From assembly GCA_001466705.2 (NCBI GenBank), contig LATX02000221.1, forward strand, positions 1-64,000: a stretch of DNA of 64,000 bases. Direction: 5' to 3'. Positions 12,500 to 24,017 of this stretch are shown here, one piece after another. The notes below the pieces were generated by a model. That model ran no database searches. It was not told where the DNA came from and saw only the letters and a list, made by a program, of their open reading frames with translations. Origin of the DNA: Moniliophthora roreri (lineage: Eukaryota; Basidiomycota; Agaricomycetes; Agaricales; Marasmiaceae). The position numbers and the translations under genes were made by a program. Every line of letters starts with the position of its first letter. Positions within the stretch are counted from its first letter, which is position 1.

Positions 12500-13990
12500 G
12501 CTGTGTCAGTCATTGAGCAGCCTGGCTTATTAATCAACAACAACAAGCACATTGCACTCACAAGTGTGACCCTCATTGAAATCTAATATGTATGAATAAA
12601 TACATCACTAGCTGTCTGTTCAGCATCAAGTCAGACTTGAAATTTTTTTTGACAACTGAAGACTCACAGTAAGAGCCCTCCCCCATGACCAGTCTAATGA
12701 AGCCATAGCACCAGTGAGATGTGAGGGGGTTCCTGCTTCTTCAGCCCAATGCCAGCTCTGAAATAGCACTTGTTGGAGGGATTGAAACCTTTCAGTCAAC
12801 AGACCTTTGAAAGACATTCACAGTGACTTATGTTGAATCACTCACATTCCCAATAATAAAGGGTAATTTGGTATGTGAGATAAGGGTCAGTTTCAGCTGT
12901 GTGGACCTTCATGTCCATCAGATAGGNCTTCTCCTTAATATCCAGCATCATCTCAAATCTCTGCACATCCTGAATCAGCTTCACCTCAATCTCCTGCTCA
13001 TACTTCATCTTGGTCTCAATGGCATGTGTCTTGTCAGAAATTGTATGGTTGTATGCCCTGTACTGTTTGTGAGCATTCTGTAATCCTCACTAAACCTCAT
13101 CAAGATCATTTAGCTTTTGGTAGTACTCAACATAAGCAGTACAATACTCAACAAATACAGATGGAATGAGATAATACATAATAAGTTGTGCTGATGTTTG
13201 TAAATAGCTCACTCTACCTGTCACCACCTGTGCCTCATAATCCCTCCTACTGCCTCATATCCAGTTTCTTACACCAGTTATTGCACCTGTAGAGTCCTCA
13301 ACCACTGACATGTGCCACTAGATTGAACCCAAATCATATGTGTGAAGGAGTCTGAAGTATTCCATAGTATCAGTTCTGAATCTCATTGCTAAGCTCAATA
13401 TCACCTACCTTGGACTCCTTCACATAGTGTGGTAGCTGTTGGCATTAGCAAGCATGTTTCTATGTCAAGTGCTATCACCCTTGGAATGTATTTTAGCACA
13501 CATCCATGCACAAGAAGATAGACTGACATACTATGATTTTTTGGACTTGGTTTGCACAAGCAGATTTCACAGCAGTGTTCTCATTACATTGATAACTCAA
13601 AAGTAGATGTGTGATATATCTGCTAGTGTCATTGGACATGTAAAAATCTTAGTGAAGGGCTAGACCAATGGCATGGAAGATGCACTCTGCCAACTACTGC
13701 CTTGTGCTGCTCTGGTAAATTCCTTCTGGCTTCTCAGATCACATATACTAGTCCAGTTGATCCAAGCCATCCTCTTATGAACAAATCATATAGTAGAGCC
13801 CCTTAGAAAACAGCTGGAAGCCTATGTATCGACTAGCCTGAGGTCCTGTAACATGGCATTTCACTAGGGTATCTCCAAAGACAATCAGCTCCACAAGGTT
13901 GCAATATCATTGATATGATAGCAAGGGGTTACTCGAAGGCAGATTGGGGCAGGAGAGTTGGACTTGAGCATAGGGAAGAAATTTGTAGGG
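12500..13990 (-). pseudogene. KDZ transposase remnant, copy 1 (gapped at N)
   Basis: Same sequence as 17,880-19,880, where the protein similarity is described. The most recognisable C-terminal part is lost at the N at 12,927. Only flanking stop-rich pieces remain. Confidence 0.5.
12927..12927. other. Single-N assembly join
   Basis: One undetermined base sits where copy 2 of the duplicated block has 502 extra bases. This indicates an unresolved or collapsed repeat rather than a single unread base. Confidence 0.85.
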
Positions 13991-13995
13991 GAGGC

Positions 13996-14204
13996 TGTCA
14001 TGAAATAGCATTTTACATACTCAGACTTGTTTCAATCATTTTATAATCCTCTTACTTGTCTCATTCTCTAGTCTCAGATATAATACAAATTCTACTCATT
14101 TCATATATACAACACAAAATCTACTATAAAAACCATACCTACTCTAACATATAGATAACTAAATCAATCTTCTCTTTGTTCCCCAAAAACACCAATCTAC
14201 GACA
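13996..14204 (+). mobile_element. Copia LTR, 209 bp (5' LTR)
   Basis: Begins TGTCATGAAATAGC, ends CAATCTACGACA (TG...CA). It is preceded by GAGGC (13991-13995). Directly after it comes GGTTATGGGCCCCAG, in the position of a primer-binding site, then a leader rich in CCAACCAACAA, then gag. Other copies, all exactly 209 bp, are at 19,883-20,091, 20,566-20,774 and 22,050-22,258. Confidence 0.85.
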
Positions 14205-14397
14205 GGTTATGGGCCCCAGTTCAGCCTAAACCACTGCATCACTTCTCTAACCTACCAACAACCACTGACTGACCCTGACTGACCCTGACTGACCAACCAA
14301 CAACCAACCCAGACCAACCCAGACCAACTCTGAAAGACCACAACCAACAACCAACCCTGAAAGACTATAAACAACCAACCCAACCATTTGAAATCAG

Positions 14398-15273
14398 ATG
14401 ACAATGGGAAATTCCAACAAAGACATCATGAAGCTGAAGGGAGAAGAGAATTATAGGGCATGGGAATACAGGACTAGGGTGGCAGCGCAAGCTGCAAACT
14501 TATTGGAGATGTTGATGGGCAAAGACAAGAAACCAAATGGAGGACCAAGCAGCAAAGCAGTAAAGGCCTGGAAGAATAGGAGAGATGCAGCCACAGAGAT
14601 GTTGGTGAAACATCTGGAGGACGAGGTGTTGACACATGCCAAGGGATTTGATGAAGATCTGGCGGGTCTTTGGGCTCATCTGATAGCAATATTTGGAGAG
14701 TCAGGAGTGGGAGCAGCTGTTAGAATGTGGAGGGAGTTCTTGAATGTGAAATATAGAGGAGAGGAGATGACAATAGTGATGGGGTGGATCCAATCTCTAG
14801 CCAATGACCTTGAACAAATCCATAATGACCGACCTAGCAATACACAGATTGTTGCCATCATGCTGAATTCCATTGCGGAACACCCCGACTTTGGCAATCT
14901 CATTACAAATCTAGAGTTCCTGAAAGAAGAAATGGAGGTGGACAATGTTGAGCTTAGAATTGTGTGGAAAGCAAAAAATTTGAAGAATAATGGGTGTATG
15001 GAGTCCAGAGGAGTACACATCAGTGTCCCAGGATCACAGACTGTGGCCTTGGTGGCTAACTCAAATGCTGTTCAATGTGAGAATCCAAAGTGCCAGTGCA
15101 TGGGCCATACAATTGAGGAGTGTTTTAGAGAAGGAGGAAAGAAGGAGGGGCAGTACCTGGAGTGGTATCTCAGACTCAGAAGAAATGACAGCTCCACAAC
15201 CCAGGCTACACTGACTTCAAACTTCACTAATTTGTCTAAGAATAAGACTAGTGGAAAGCTACCCAAAAGATAA
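14398..15273 (+). CDS. Copia-type Gag polyprotein fragment
   Basis: A 291-codon open frame starting MTMGNSNKDIMKLKGEENYR. It has the layout of Ty1/Copia Gag: an N-terminal YRAWEYR segment, the alpha-helical UBN2/Retrotran_gag region (about residues 30-200), and a zinc knuckle near residue 225 reading CENPKCQCMGHTIEEC (Cys-x4-Cys-x4-His-x4-Cys). Gag would coat element RNA in cytoplasmic virus-like particles. It follows a 209-bp LTR and a PBS-like sequence. After residue about 280 it runs into repeat A, so protease, integrase and RT are missing. The element cannot be autonomous here. The second copy at 20,906 is broken. Confidence 0.8.
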   Translation: MTMGNSNKDIMKLKGEENYRAWEYRTRVAAQAANLLEMLMGKDKKPNGGPSSKAVKAWKNRRDAATEMLVKHLEDEVLTHAKGFDEDLAGLWAHLIAIFGESGVGAAVRMWREFLNVKYRGEEMTIVMGWIQSLANDLEQIHNDRPSNTQIVAIMLNSIAEHPDFGNLITNLEFLKEEMEVDNVELRIVWKAKNLKNNGCMESRGVHISVPGSQTVALVANSNAVQCENPKCQCMGHTIEECFREGGKKEGQYLEWYLRLRRNDSSTTQATLTSNFTNLSKNKTSGKLPKR

Positions 15274-16765
15274 CCTCCAAAAAGTCTAACTCAGTTTGTT
15301 ATGCAAGTGTGGATCAATGTAATCAGAGTTACTGCACTTAGAATGCCAACAAAACCCTTAGCTAGGTTGATTCTCTCTCTTATGGAAGCAATCTACTTCA
15401 AAGTGTTCACCTCCAGAGGAGTATATATGGGTTTTTAAAAAGAGTTTATATCCAAACACACAAACACACACACACACAAGAACACAGTGCACAAAGCACA
15501 AACACAAGAGCTACAGTCCCATACAAAGACTCGATAGCCAATATAGTCTGACCCTATGGAGTTCAAGACTTCTTCAAGATAACTACAGCACACAGTGTAC
15601 TGGAAAAGGTCCTAGACCAATTTCTACAAAGAGTTCAGCACTGGCACACAAATTTATACACCAAACAAACTCATCATGTATTCACAATCAGAGGGGGCAG
15701 AGTTACTTGAGCATGTACCAATATCTAGCTGTCCTTATATACAGTCCAAGGAATATATCTACAGAAAAATAAATAATGTCTGATAATTCAGGAAATAATA
15801 AATGAGTGACAGAGATACTAAAAGAGGGAATATTCAGATGCCACAGAGTCTGGCCACTAGGGTATCTGACCATATCCACGTGGGTATCTATGTTTCCAGG
15901 TGTTCTGGGCTCTATAATTTGTATTTTCTCTTTTTCTAAGTCAGGTATCTACAAGTGGATGGCTGTATCCGTCCCGTCTCTTTACAGCATTTCCCATTCT
16001 AGTATCCTCACATCAGTAGAGGCCTAGATGCCAAAGTTTCCAAGGTCAGAACACACTGTTACTGTTCCTATCTCCTTTGACAGTGCATGCTCAGTCTTAT
16101 TTAGAACTTCTTATGCATTTAGATATTCTTCATATGTCTCGTGGTATCTGTCTGTAAGTAGTGGATGTCCTTCAGAAGTAAGTTCCATCGTTCCAAGATG
16201 ACCTTATACCTAGTTAGGTTATCGCATATTGTTTAGCCGCCAGTGAATTCTTTATTAAGAGATCACCTGCTTTGACTCTGATCCATATATTGACTTCAGA
16301 GGAGGATTATTCTATGATTGTTCCTGTTCTAAGTCATCTTTCTGTTTTGACGTCTCCCCTAAGTACCTCTGTACTGTTTGACTGCAGATTGCACTTTGCA
16401 GATATCATAGAAAGGTAAAGTAGAAATTAAAATCCCCTTAATAGCACTTTGAGAGCTTGGTTAACTAGCCAATGCATTCATTGGGCCATAGTTAGGTTCC
16501 CTACAGGTTTCGGGAGTGATCCGTTTTAGATCTGATACATAGATAAGTCAGGAAGTACAGCTTCGACACCTCTGTATAGCGTATCATATAGCTCTTTGTA
16601 CTTTCCAAGGTACCATAGCTTCTCTAAGGCAATGACTAGCAGAGTGGGCTCACTCTAGTCCTTATTACCTGTTATCTGGTGTCATATTAAAGTGTTCCAA
16701 TTCAAAAGTAGTGTAAAATGAATAAAAGTGGGTCTTTTCTAGGTTAGACATATTATCACTAATCA
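15239..16765. repeat. Repeat A+B, CpG-retaining copy
   Basis: Non-coding repeat A (15,239-16,020, including the CA-rich run near 15,460) continues into repeat B and ends at the N at 16,766. This copy keeps CpGs (TTTCGGGAGTGATCCG, CTTCGACACC, AGCGTATC) that are TG or CA in the copies at about 12,230 and 17,620. Confidence 0.7.
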
Positions 16766-16766
16766 N
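16766..16766. other. Single-N assembly join
   Basis: One N separates the end of repeat B from the middle of another repeat A copy. It is likely an artificial junction between repeat contigs. Confidence 0.8.
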
Positions 16767-17879
16767 ACACCAAACAAACTCATCATGTATTCACAATCAG
16801 AGAGAGCAGAGTTACTTGAGTATCTACAAATATCTAGCTGTCCTTATATGTGGTCCATAGAATATATCTACAGAAAAATATAAATAATGTCCAACAATTC
16901 AGGAAATAATAAACAAGTAACTGAGATGCTAAAAGAGGGAATATTCAGATGTCATGGAGTCTGGCCACTAGGGTATCCAACCATATCTGCATGGGTATCT
17001 ACGTTTCCAGGTGTTCTAGATTCTATAATTTGTATTTTCTCTTTTCTAAGTCGGGTATCTATGAGCAGATGGCTGTATCCGTCCTGTCTTTTGACAGCAT
17101 TTCCCTTTTCTAGTATCTGCACATCGGCAGAGACCTAGATGCCAAAGTTTCCAAGGTCAGAACACACTGTTACTGTTCCTATCTCCTTTGACAATGCATT
17201 CTCAGTCTTAGTTAGGACTTCTTATGCATTAGATATTCTTCATATGTCTTGTTGTATCTATCTATTATATGGTAATAGTCCTGTGAAAGTTGTTTTCCCA
17301 CTTCCAAGGTTACTTCATACATAATTATGTTATTTCATATGGTTTCACCATCTTTGAACTCTTTATTTAGAGATTGTCTGCTTTGACTTTGATCTGTATA
17401 TTGACTTCAGAGGACAATCATTCTTTGATTGTTCCTGTTCTAAGTCATCCTTCTGTTCTAATGTCTCTTCTAAGTACCTCTGTACTTGTTGACTGCATGT
17501 TGCACTTTGCAGATGGTATAGAAAGTTAAATAAAATAAAATACCTATTGATAGCACTTTTAAGAGCTTGGTTAACTAGCCAATGTGTTTATTCAGTCATA
17601 GTTAGGTTCCCTACAGGTTTCAGGAGTGATCCACTTTGGATCTGATACATAGATAAGTCAGAAAGTACAGCTTAGACACCTCTATATAGCATATCATATA
17701 GCTCTTTGTGTTTTCTAATGCACTATAGCTTCTCTAAGACAATAACTAGCAGACTGGGCTCACTCTAGTCCTTATTACCTATTATCTTGTGTCATATTAA
17801 AGTGTTCTGATTCAAAAGTAATGTAAAACAAATAAAATTGGGTCTTTTCTAGGTTTGCCATATTAGCAAATTGACACCT

Positions 17880-19880
17880 GTGGGAGCTGTGTCAGTCATT
17901 GAGCAGCCTGGCTTATTAATCAACAACAACAAGCACATTGCACTCACAAGTGTGACCCTCATTGAAATCTAATATGTATGAATAAATACATCACTAGCTG
18001 TCTGTTCAGCATCAAGTCAGACTTGAAATTTTTTTTGACAACTGAAGACTCACAGTAAGAGCCCTCCCCCATGACCAGTCTAATGAAGCCATAGCACCAG
18101 TGAGATGTGAGGGGGTTCCTGCTTCTTCAGCCCAATGCCAGCTCTGAAATAGCACTTGTTGGAGGGATTGAAACCTTTCAGTCAACAGACCTTTGAAAGA
18201 CATTCACAGTGACTTATGTTGAATCACTCACATTCCCAATAATAAAGGGTAATTTGGTATGTGAGATAAGGGTCAGTTTCAGCTGTGTGGACCTTCATGT
18301 CCATCAGATAGGCCTTCTCCTCCTCCTCAAATGTGTAATGCTGGTGTATCTCAACATGTAGCTGTTGAAGCTCCTCTTCTGCATAGAAAAGCTTGAGGAC
18401 CTGGGTCATAAGAAGGCAATTTGCAGGTTTGGCCTATAGCTTGTCCCTAACATCAACATAAGTATCCTTTAGAAAGTTGAGCTCCAAGAGATAGGTTTGT
18501 TCTACAAGATTACTCCATTCAATTGGTTCCCATAGGGGCTTGAGTTTGGCAGCAGTGGTATTCAGCATGTCAAGGGTTGTTTGCAGTCTACTAGACCTCT
18601 TCTTCATTGCATCACCAATATGTCTCCTCATACCATAGCCTAGATAGATAACAAGCCTATGCATCTGCAGTTACTCAAAATGTATATCTGTGTAAGCTGA
18701 GTTCAGTCTTTCCAGCTTGAACAGTCAAGCTACCACCAATCCTTCTACTTGGTTCAATGCCCTCTCATTTGCCTTATTCTCAAAGTCAGCCCGTTCTTCA
18801 GAACCAGGGGCCCACTTCTCCTTAATATCCAGCATCATCTCAAATCTCTGCACATCCTGAATCAGCTTCACCTCAATCTCCTGCTCATACTTCATCTTGG
18901 TCTCAATGGCATGTGTCTTGTCAGAAATTGTATGGTTGTATGCCCTGTACTGTTTGTGAGCATTCTGTAATCCTCACTAAACCTCATCAAGATCATTTAG
19001 CTTTTGGTAGTACTCAACATAAGCAGTACAATACTCAACAAATACAGATGGAATGAGATAATACATAATAAGTTGTGCTGATGTTTGTAAATAGCTCACT
19101 CTACCTGTCACCACCTGTGCCTCATAATCCCTCCTACTGCCTCATATCCAGTTTCTTACACCAGTTATTGCACCTGTAGAGTCCTCAACCACTGACATGT
19201 GCCACTAGATTGAACCCAAATCATATGTGTGAAGGAGTCTGAAGTATTCCATAGTATCAGTTCTGAATCTCATTGCTAAGCTCAATATCACCTACCTTGG
19301 ACTCCTTCACATAGTGTGGTAGCTGTTGGCATTAGCAAGCATGTTTCTATGTCAAGTGCTATCACCCTTGGAATGTATTTTAGCACACATCCATGCACAA
19401 GAAGATAGACTGACATACTATGATTTTTTGGACTTGGTTTGCACAAGCAGATTTCACAGCAGTGTTCTCATTACATTGATAACTCAAAAGTAGATGTGTG
19501 ATATATCTGCTAGTGTCATTGGACATGTAAAAATCTTAGTGAAGGGCTAGACCAATGGCATGGAAGATGCACTCTGCCAACTACTGCCTTGTGCTGCTCT
19601 GGTAAATTCCTTCTGGCTTCTCAGATCACATATACTAGTCCAGTTGATCCAAGCCATCCTCTTATGAACAAATCATATAGTAGAGCCCCTTAGAAAACAG
19701 CTGGAAGCCTATGTATCGACTAGCCTGAGGTCCTGTAACATGGCATTTCACTAGGGTATCTCCAAAGACAATCAGCTCCACAAGGTTGCAATATCATTGA
19801 TATGATAGCAAGGGGTTACTCGAAGGCAGATTGGGGCAGGAGAGTTGGACTTGAGCATAGGGAAGAAATTTGTAGGGGAG
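17880..19880 (-). pseudogene. KDZ (Kyakuja-Dileera-Zisupton) transposase remnant
   Basis: On the minus strand between about 18,850 and 18,210 three fragments follow the C-terminal order of KDZ transposases. First is a KWAPGSEERADFENKANE segment then LNQVEGLVVA. Second is YLGYGMRRHIGDAMKKRSS followed by LQTTLDMLNTTAAKLKPLWE and a WSNLVEQTYLLE segment. Third is LLMTQVLKLFYAEEELQQLH with EIHQHYTF. Stops separate them. Sequence to the right (18,965-19,880), where the catalytic RNase H-like core would lie, is too decayed for me to find the acidic residues. Non-functional. Confidence 0.6.
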
Positions 19881-19882
19881 GC

Positions 19883-20091
19883 TGTCATGAAATAGCATTT
19901 TACATACTCAGACTTGTTTCAATCATTTTATAATCCTCTTACTTGTCTCATTCTCTAGTCTCAGATATAATACAAATTCTACTCATTTCATATATACAAC
20001 ACAAAATCTACTATAAAAACCATACCTACTCTAACATATAGATAACTAAATCAATCTTCTCTTTGTTCCCCAAAAACACCAATCTACGACA
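19883..20091 (+). mobile_element. Copia LTR, 209 bp
   Basis: Same sequence as 13,996-14,204, also preceded by GAGGC and followed by the PBS-like sequence and leader. The gag that follows is cut at 20,440. Confidence 0.8.
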
Positions 20092-20565
20092 GGTTATGGG
20101 CCCCAGTTCAGCCTAAACCACTGCATCACTTCTCTAACCTACCAACAACCACTGACTGACCCTGACTGACCCTGACTGACCAACCAACAACCAACCCAGA
20201 CCAACCCAGACCAACTCTGAAAGACCACAACCAACAACCAACCCTGAAAGACTATAAACAACCAACCCAACCATTTGAAATCAGATGACAATGGGAAATT
20301 CCAACAAAGACATCATGAAGCTGAAGGGAGAAGAGAATTATAGGGCATGGGAATACAGGACTAGGGTGGCAGCGCAAGCTGCAAACTTATTGGAGATGTT
20401 GATGGGCAAAGACAAGAAACCAAATGGAGGACCAAGCAGCACAGAAAGCTGACTACCTCTTATTGTCAGACTGTATTGTCACCTTATTAAATAACATGGA
20501 AACAGTTTTTCCAGATATGTTCTCAACCTTATGGTTCCAAATTTTTATTTAAGAACTTTGACAGG

Positions 20566-20774
20566 TGTTGTGAAATAGCATTTTACATACTTGGACTTGT
20601 TTCAACCATTTTATATTTCTCTTACTCATCTCATTCTCTAGTCTCAGATATGATACAAATTCTATTCATTTCATATATACAATACAAAATCTACTATAAA
20701 AACTGTATCTACTCTAACATATAGATAACTGAATCAATCTTCTCTCTGTTCCCCAAAAACACCAATTTACAACA
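20566..20774 (+). mobile_element. Copia LTR, 209 bp, diverged copy
   Basis: Begins TGTTGTGAAATAGC and ends CAATTTACAACA, followed by the PBS-like sequence and a shorter leader. It is the 5' LTR of the second gag copy. Several differences from the other LTRs are C-to-T or G-to-A. Confidence 0.8.
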
Positions 20775-20905
20775 GGTTATGGGCCCCAGTTCAGCCTAAA
20801 CCACTGCATCACTTCTCTGACCTACCAACAACCACTGACTGACCCCAACTGACCCAGACTGACCCTGAAAGACCATAAACAACTGACCCAACCATTTGAA
20901 ATCAG

Positions 20906-21593
20906 ATGACAATGGGAAGTTCCGACAAAGACATCATGAAGCTGAAGGGAGAAGAGAATTATAGGGCATGGGAATACAGGACTAGAGTGGTGGCACGAGC
21001 TGCAAACTTATTGGAGACATTGATGGGTGAAGACAAGAAACCAAATGGAGGACCAAGCAGCAAAGCAGTGAAGGCCTGGAAGAATAGGAGAGATGCAGCC
21101 ACAGAGATGTTGGTAAAACGTCTGGAGGACGAAGTGTTGACACATGCCAAGGGATTTGATAAAGATCCAGCGGGTCTTTGGGCTCATCTGACAGCAATAT
21201 TTGGAGGGTTGGGAGTGGGAGCAGCTGTTAGAATGTGGAGGGAGTTCTCAAATGTGAAATATAGAGGAGAGGAGATGACAATAGTGATGGGGCAGATCCA
21301 ATCTTTAGCCGATGACCTCAAATGAATCCATAATGACTGACCTAGCAATACACAGATCATTGCCATCATGCTGAATTCCATTGTGGAACACCCCAGCTTT
21401 GGCAATCTCATTACGAATCTGGAGTCCCTGAAAGAAGAAATGGAGGTGGATGATGTTGAGCTTAGAATTGTGCAGAAGGTGAAGAATTTGAAGGATGATG
21501 GGCATATGGAGTCCAGGGGAGTACACATTAGTGTCCTGGGATCACAGACTGTGGCCTTGGTGGCTAACTCAAATGCTGTTCAATGTGAGAATC
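20906..21593 (+). pseudogene. Second Copia Gag copy, interrupted
   Basis: Matches 14,398-15,090 closely at protein level. A TGA follows the segment QSLADDLK at about 21,323, where the other copy reads NDLEQIHND (CAA versus TGA region). The frame resumes at MLNSIVEHPSFGNL and is cut by the N at 21,594 just before the zinc knuckle. It is therefore a pseudogene, cut by an assembly join. Confidence 0.75.
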
Positions 21594-21594
21594 N
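21594..21594. other. Single-N assembly join
   Basis: One N joins gag (CAATGTGAGAATC) directly to the middle of repeat B (TGTTTTGATGTCTCC), two unrelated sequences. A real junction is unlikely. Confidence 0.8.
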
Positions 21595-22049
21595 TGTTTT
21601 GATGTCTCCTCTAAGTACCTCTGTACTGTTTGACTGCAGATTGCACTTTGCAGATGTCATAGAAAGGTAAAGTAGAAATTAAAATCCCATTGATAGCACT
21701 TTGAGAGCTTGGTTAACTAGCCAATGCATTCATTGGGCCATAGTTAGGTTCCCTACAGGTTTCGGGAGTGATCCGTTTTAGATCTGATACATAGATAAGT
21801 CAGGAAGTACAGCTTCGACACCTCTGTATAGCGTATCATATAGCTCTTTGTACTTTCCAAGGTACCATAGCTTCTCTAAGGCAATGACTAGCAGAGTGGG
21901 CTCACTCTAGTCCTTATTACCTGTTATCTGGTGTCATATTAAAGTGTTCCAATTCAAAAGTAGTGTAAAATGAATAAAAGTGGGTCTTTTCTAGGTTAGA
22001 CATATTATCACTAATCATTATGCAATGTGAGTCCTTGTCTGTGGGGGAG

Positions 22050-22258
22050 TGTCATGAAATAGCATTTTACATACTCAGACTTGTTTCAATCATTTTATAT
22101 TTCTCTTACTTGTCTCATTCTCTAGTCTCAAATATAATACAAACTCTACTCATTTCATATATACAACACAAAATCTACTATAAAAACTGTACCTACTCTA
22201 ACATATAGATAACTAAATCAATCTTCTCTTTGTTCTCCAAAAACACCAATCTACAACA
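22050..22258 (+). mobile_element. Copia 3' LTR, 209 bp, with TSD
   Basis: Begins TGTCATGAAATAGC, ends CTACAACA. It is preceded by a purine-rich GTGGGGGAG, a good polypurine tract. It is followed by GAGGC (22,259-22,263), the same five bases that precede the LTR at 13,996 and its duplicate at 19,883. This makes it the 3' end of a Copia insertion whose interior has been rearranged or misassembled. Confidence 0.82.
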
Positions 22259-22295
22259 GAGGCAATTGGCAGGGAACATGACAGGAATACCAGAT

Positions 22296-23961
22296 CAGGG
22301 GATTAATTCTCACTAGATATTTACTAGAATCCTGTCACTAAAGATAATCCCTCATAATCCATAGTAGTTGAGCAGCAGTTTACAGTAACTAAGCCTAATC
22401 TGATGTAGTCCTTACAAGTATCCTAGCCCATGAGATTAATCTGTGTACCCATAATCCAGAGGCAGCGAAACTGAGTCTGGATTAATCACATCTAATCTGT
22501 GTTATCCTCGTAAAGGGATTAGCATAATACATAAGGAATCCGACTCAACCAACTTGGATTAATCTGGGCCTATGCTACTTGAACCTAACTCCAGCGGGTC
22601 ATGCAATGCATTATATATGCAAGAATGGAGGGACTATAGCTGGCATAATCTTTCTTAGTATCCCAAATTGACCGAAATAAAAATCTGAATAACACATACC
22701 TGGCATTCAAATCTGCCCCCCAGAGTCAATCCCTCCTGGTCATTGAACACGTAACCATCTTGTCAAAAGGATGCACATTCCATGAGTGTGTAAATGTGTG
22801 TTGTGTTCCAAATCCCCAGAGCTCTTATTCATGACTGAAATGCTGTGTAAGTCACAAGATCACAAATAGTTACGCACCGGTTTGAGGCATGCCACTCTCT
22901 GACACTGCTGTAGAGCCATCAAACTATTGTCCTCAGGTGTATAGTTGCATTTCCACATACGTCAAAAAGAAATATCATGCTTCACATCCAGGAAATGAGC
23001 AGGAAAAGTGTTTGGGAAGAAGTGAAGTTGACAGTGTGATCTCGATAGTGGTCATCTAAGTTGAATTCTCATGTGCGTTGACGCATCATGGATCTCATGA
23101 ATACTTGCCAAATATGGGGCTCAATTATTCTTTTGATGTGACAGTTGTGGAAATTGGTCTCTCCTCTCCTTCCACGATGACCATCACTGTCTGGCTACAT
23201 GGTTTCAGCATGTCACAGGTATGCTCTATCTCTCAGATGCCTTCATGTTACTGACATTTACCCCTCACAGGTCTGATGTCCTTTTACCAGAAACAGGGCT
23301 GTGAGTTGAGGGATGAGAATAAGGGATACAAAGGCACATTCAACAGGCCTTACCTCACATTGCAGCTGATATTAGTGCACAGATCCTGCTGAATATGCAA
23401 CATTAATGTCACATTCTTTGTTTGTCATATCCTCTCTCATGCTCAGGACACTGACAATAGAAATCACTCAGATTTAGAAGACAGCTCCAGTTCTGATGCA
23501 CTGCTTCAGGGTACATCACAGTTGCACTCCCTTATTGGACCAATAACTGACAAGATCCTCTGTAGGCTGTTGTTGGTCTTGTATCATGTCGCAAGCTGGA
23601 TTACCACTTAGGTCATGCACATCCCTTGGATTAGGATTATGACAGGAGCCGGATTAATTGTGGATTACACAGGATCACAAGGTGGGCGACAGTGAGAGTG
23701 GTTCACAGAAAAGATTACCAATTAGGATTATGCTGGATTACACTGGATTACACTGGATTTATCCCAACACATCATGTAATCCATACCATGAGATTAATCT
23801 GGATTATGATCATGTTTATCTTCCAGTTCACTGCTAGTGCTGAGGCACTGGATTTACTAAGATTATACTTGAGATTACACAGGATTATGGTGCATGCAGA
23901 TAATTGGGATTATCCTTAGTGACAGGATTCCAGTAAATATCTAGTGGGGATTATAATCCTG
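22296..23961. mobile_element. TIR element with GGATTA subterminal repeats
   Basis: About 55-bp imperfect terminal inverted repeats: left from CAGGGGATTAATTCTCACTA (22,296), right ending at about 23,961. Both share CACTAGATATTTACT and GAATCCTGTCACTAA. Near both ends GGATTA/TAATCC motifs recur many times (for example 22,495-22,560 and 23,700-23,900), as in transposase-binding subterminal repeats. The interior has no clear transposase. Termini starting CAGGG would suit hAT, but flanking 8-mers do not match, so the class is open. Non-autonomous. Confidence 0.75.
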
Positions 23962-24017
23962 GGGCATGTAATTGTTGAACATGAAGGAAAGAAGGCAAGT
24001 TACTTACTGTCGATGAG

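Larger units (their letters stand above)
11767..14551. repeat. Large duplicated block, copy 1
   Basis: This block (repeat B, KDZ remnant, Copia LTR, leader and gag start) recurs apparently unchanged at about 17,153-20,440. Offsets are 5,386 bp before the N at 12,927 and 5,887 bp after it. Thus 502 bp of copy 2 (18,313-18,814) are represented here by one N. Confidence 0.85.
16767..20440. repeat. Large duplicated block, copy 2
   Basis: Partial repeat A (from ACACCAAACAAACTC), repeat B, KDZ remnant, Copia LTR, leader and gag start. It breaks off at 20,440 in CAAGCAGCA, where copy 1 continues in gag and this copy switches to CAGAAAGCTGAC. From about 17,153 it looks identical to copy 1 apart from the 502 bp missing there. 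Confidence 0.85.

Noticed and set aside
14205..14219. PBS assigned to a specific tRNA
   Set aside because: The position after the LTR is right, but I cannot match the sequence to a particular tRNA with confidence.
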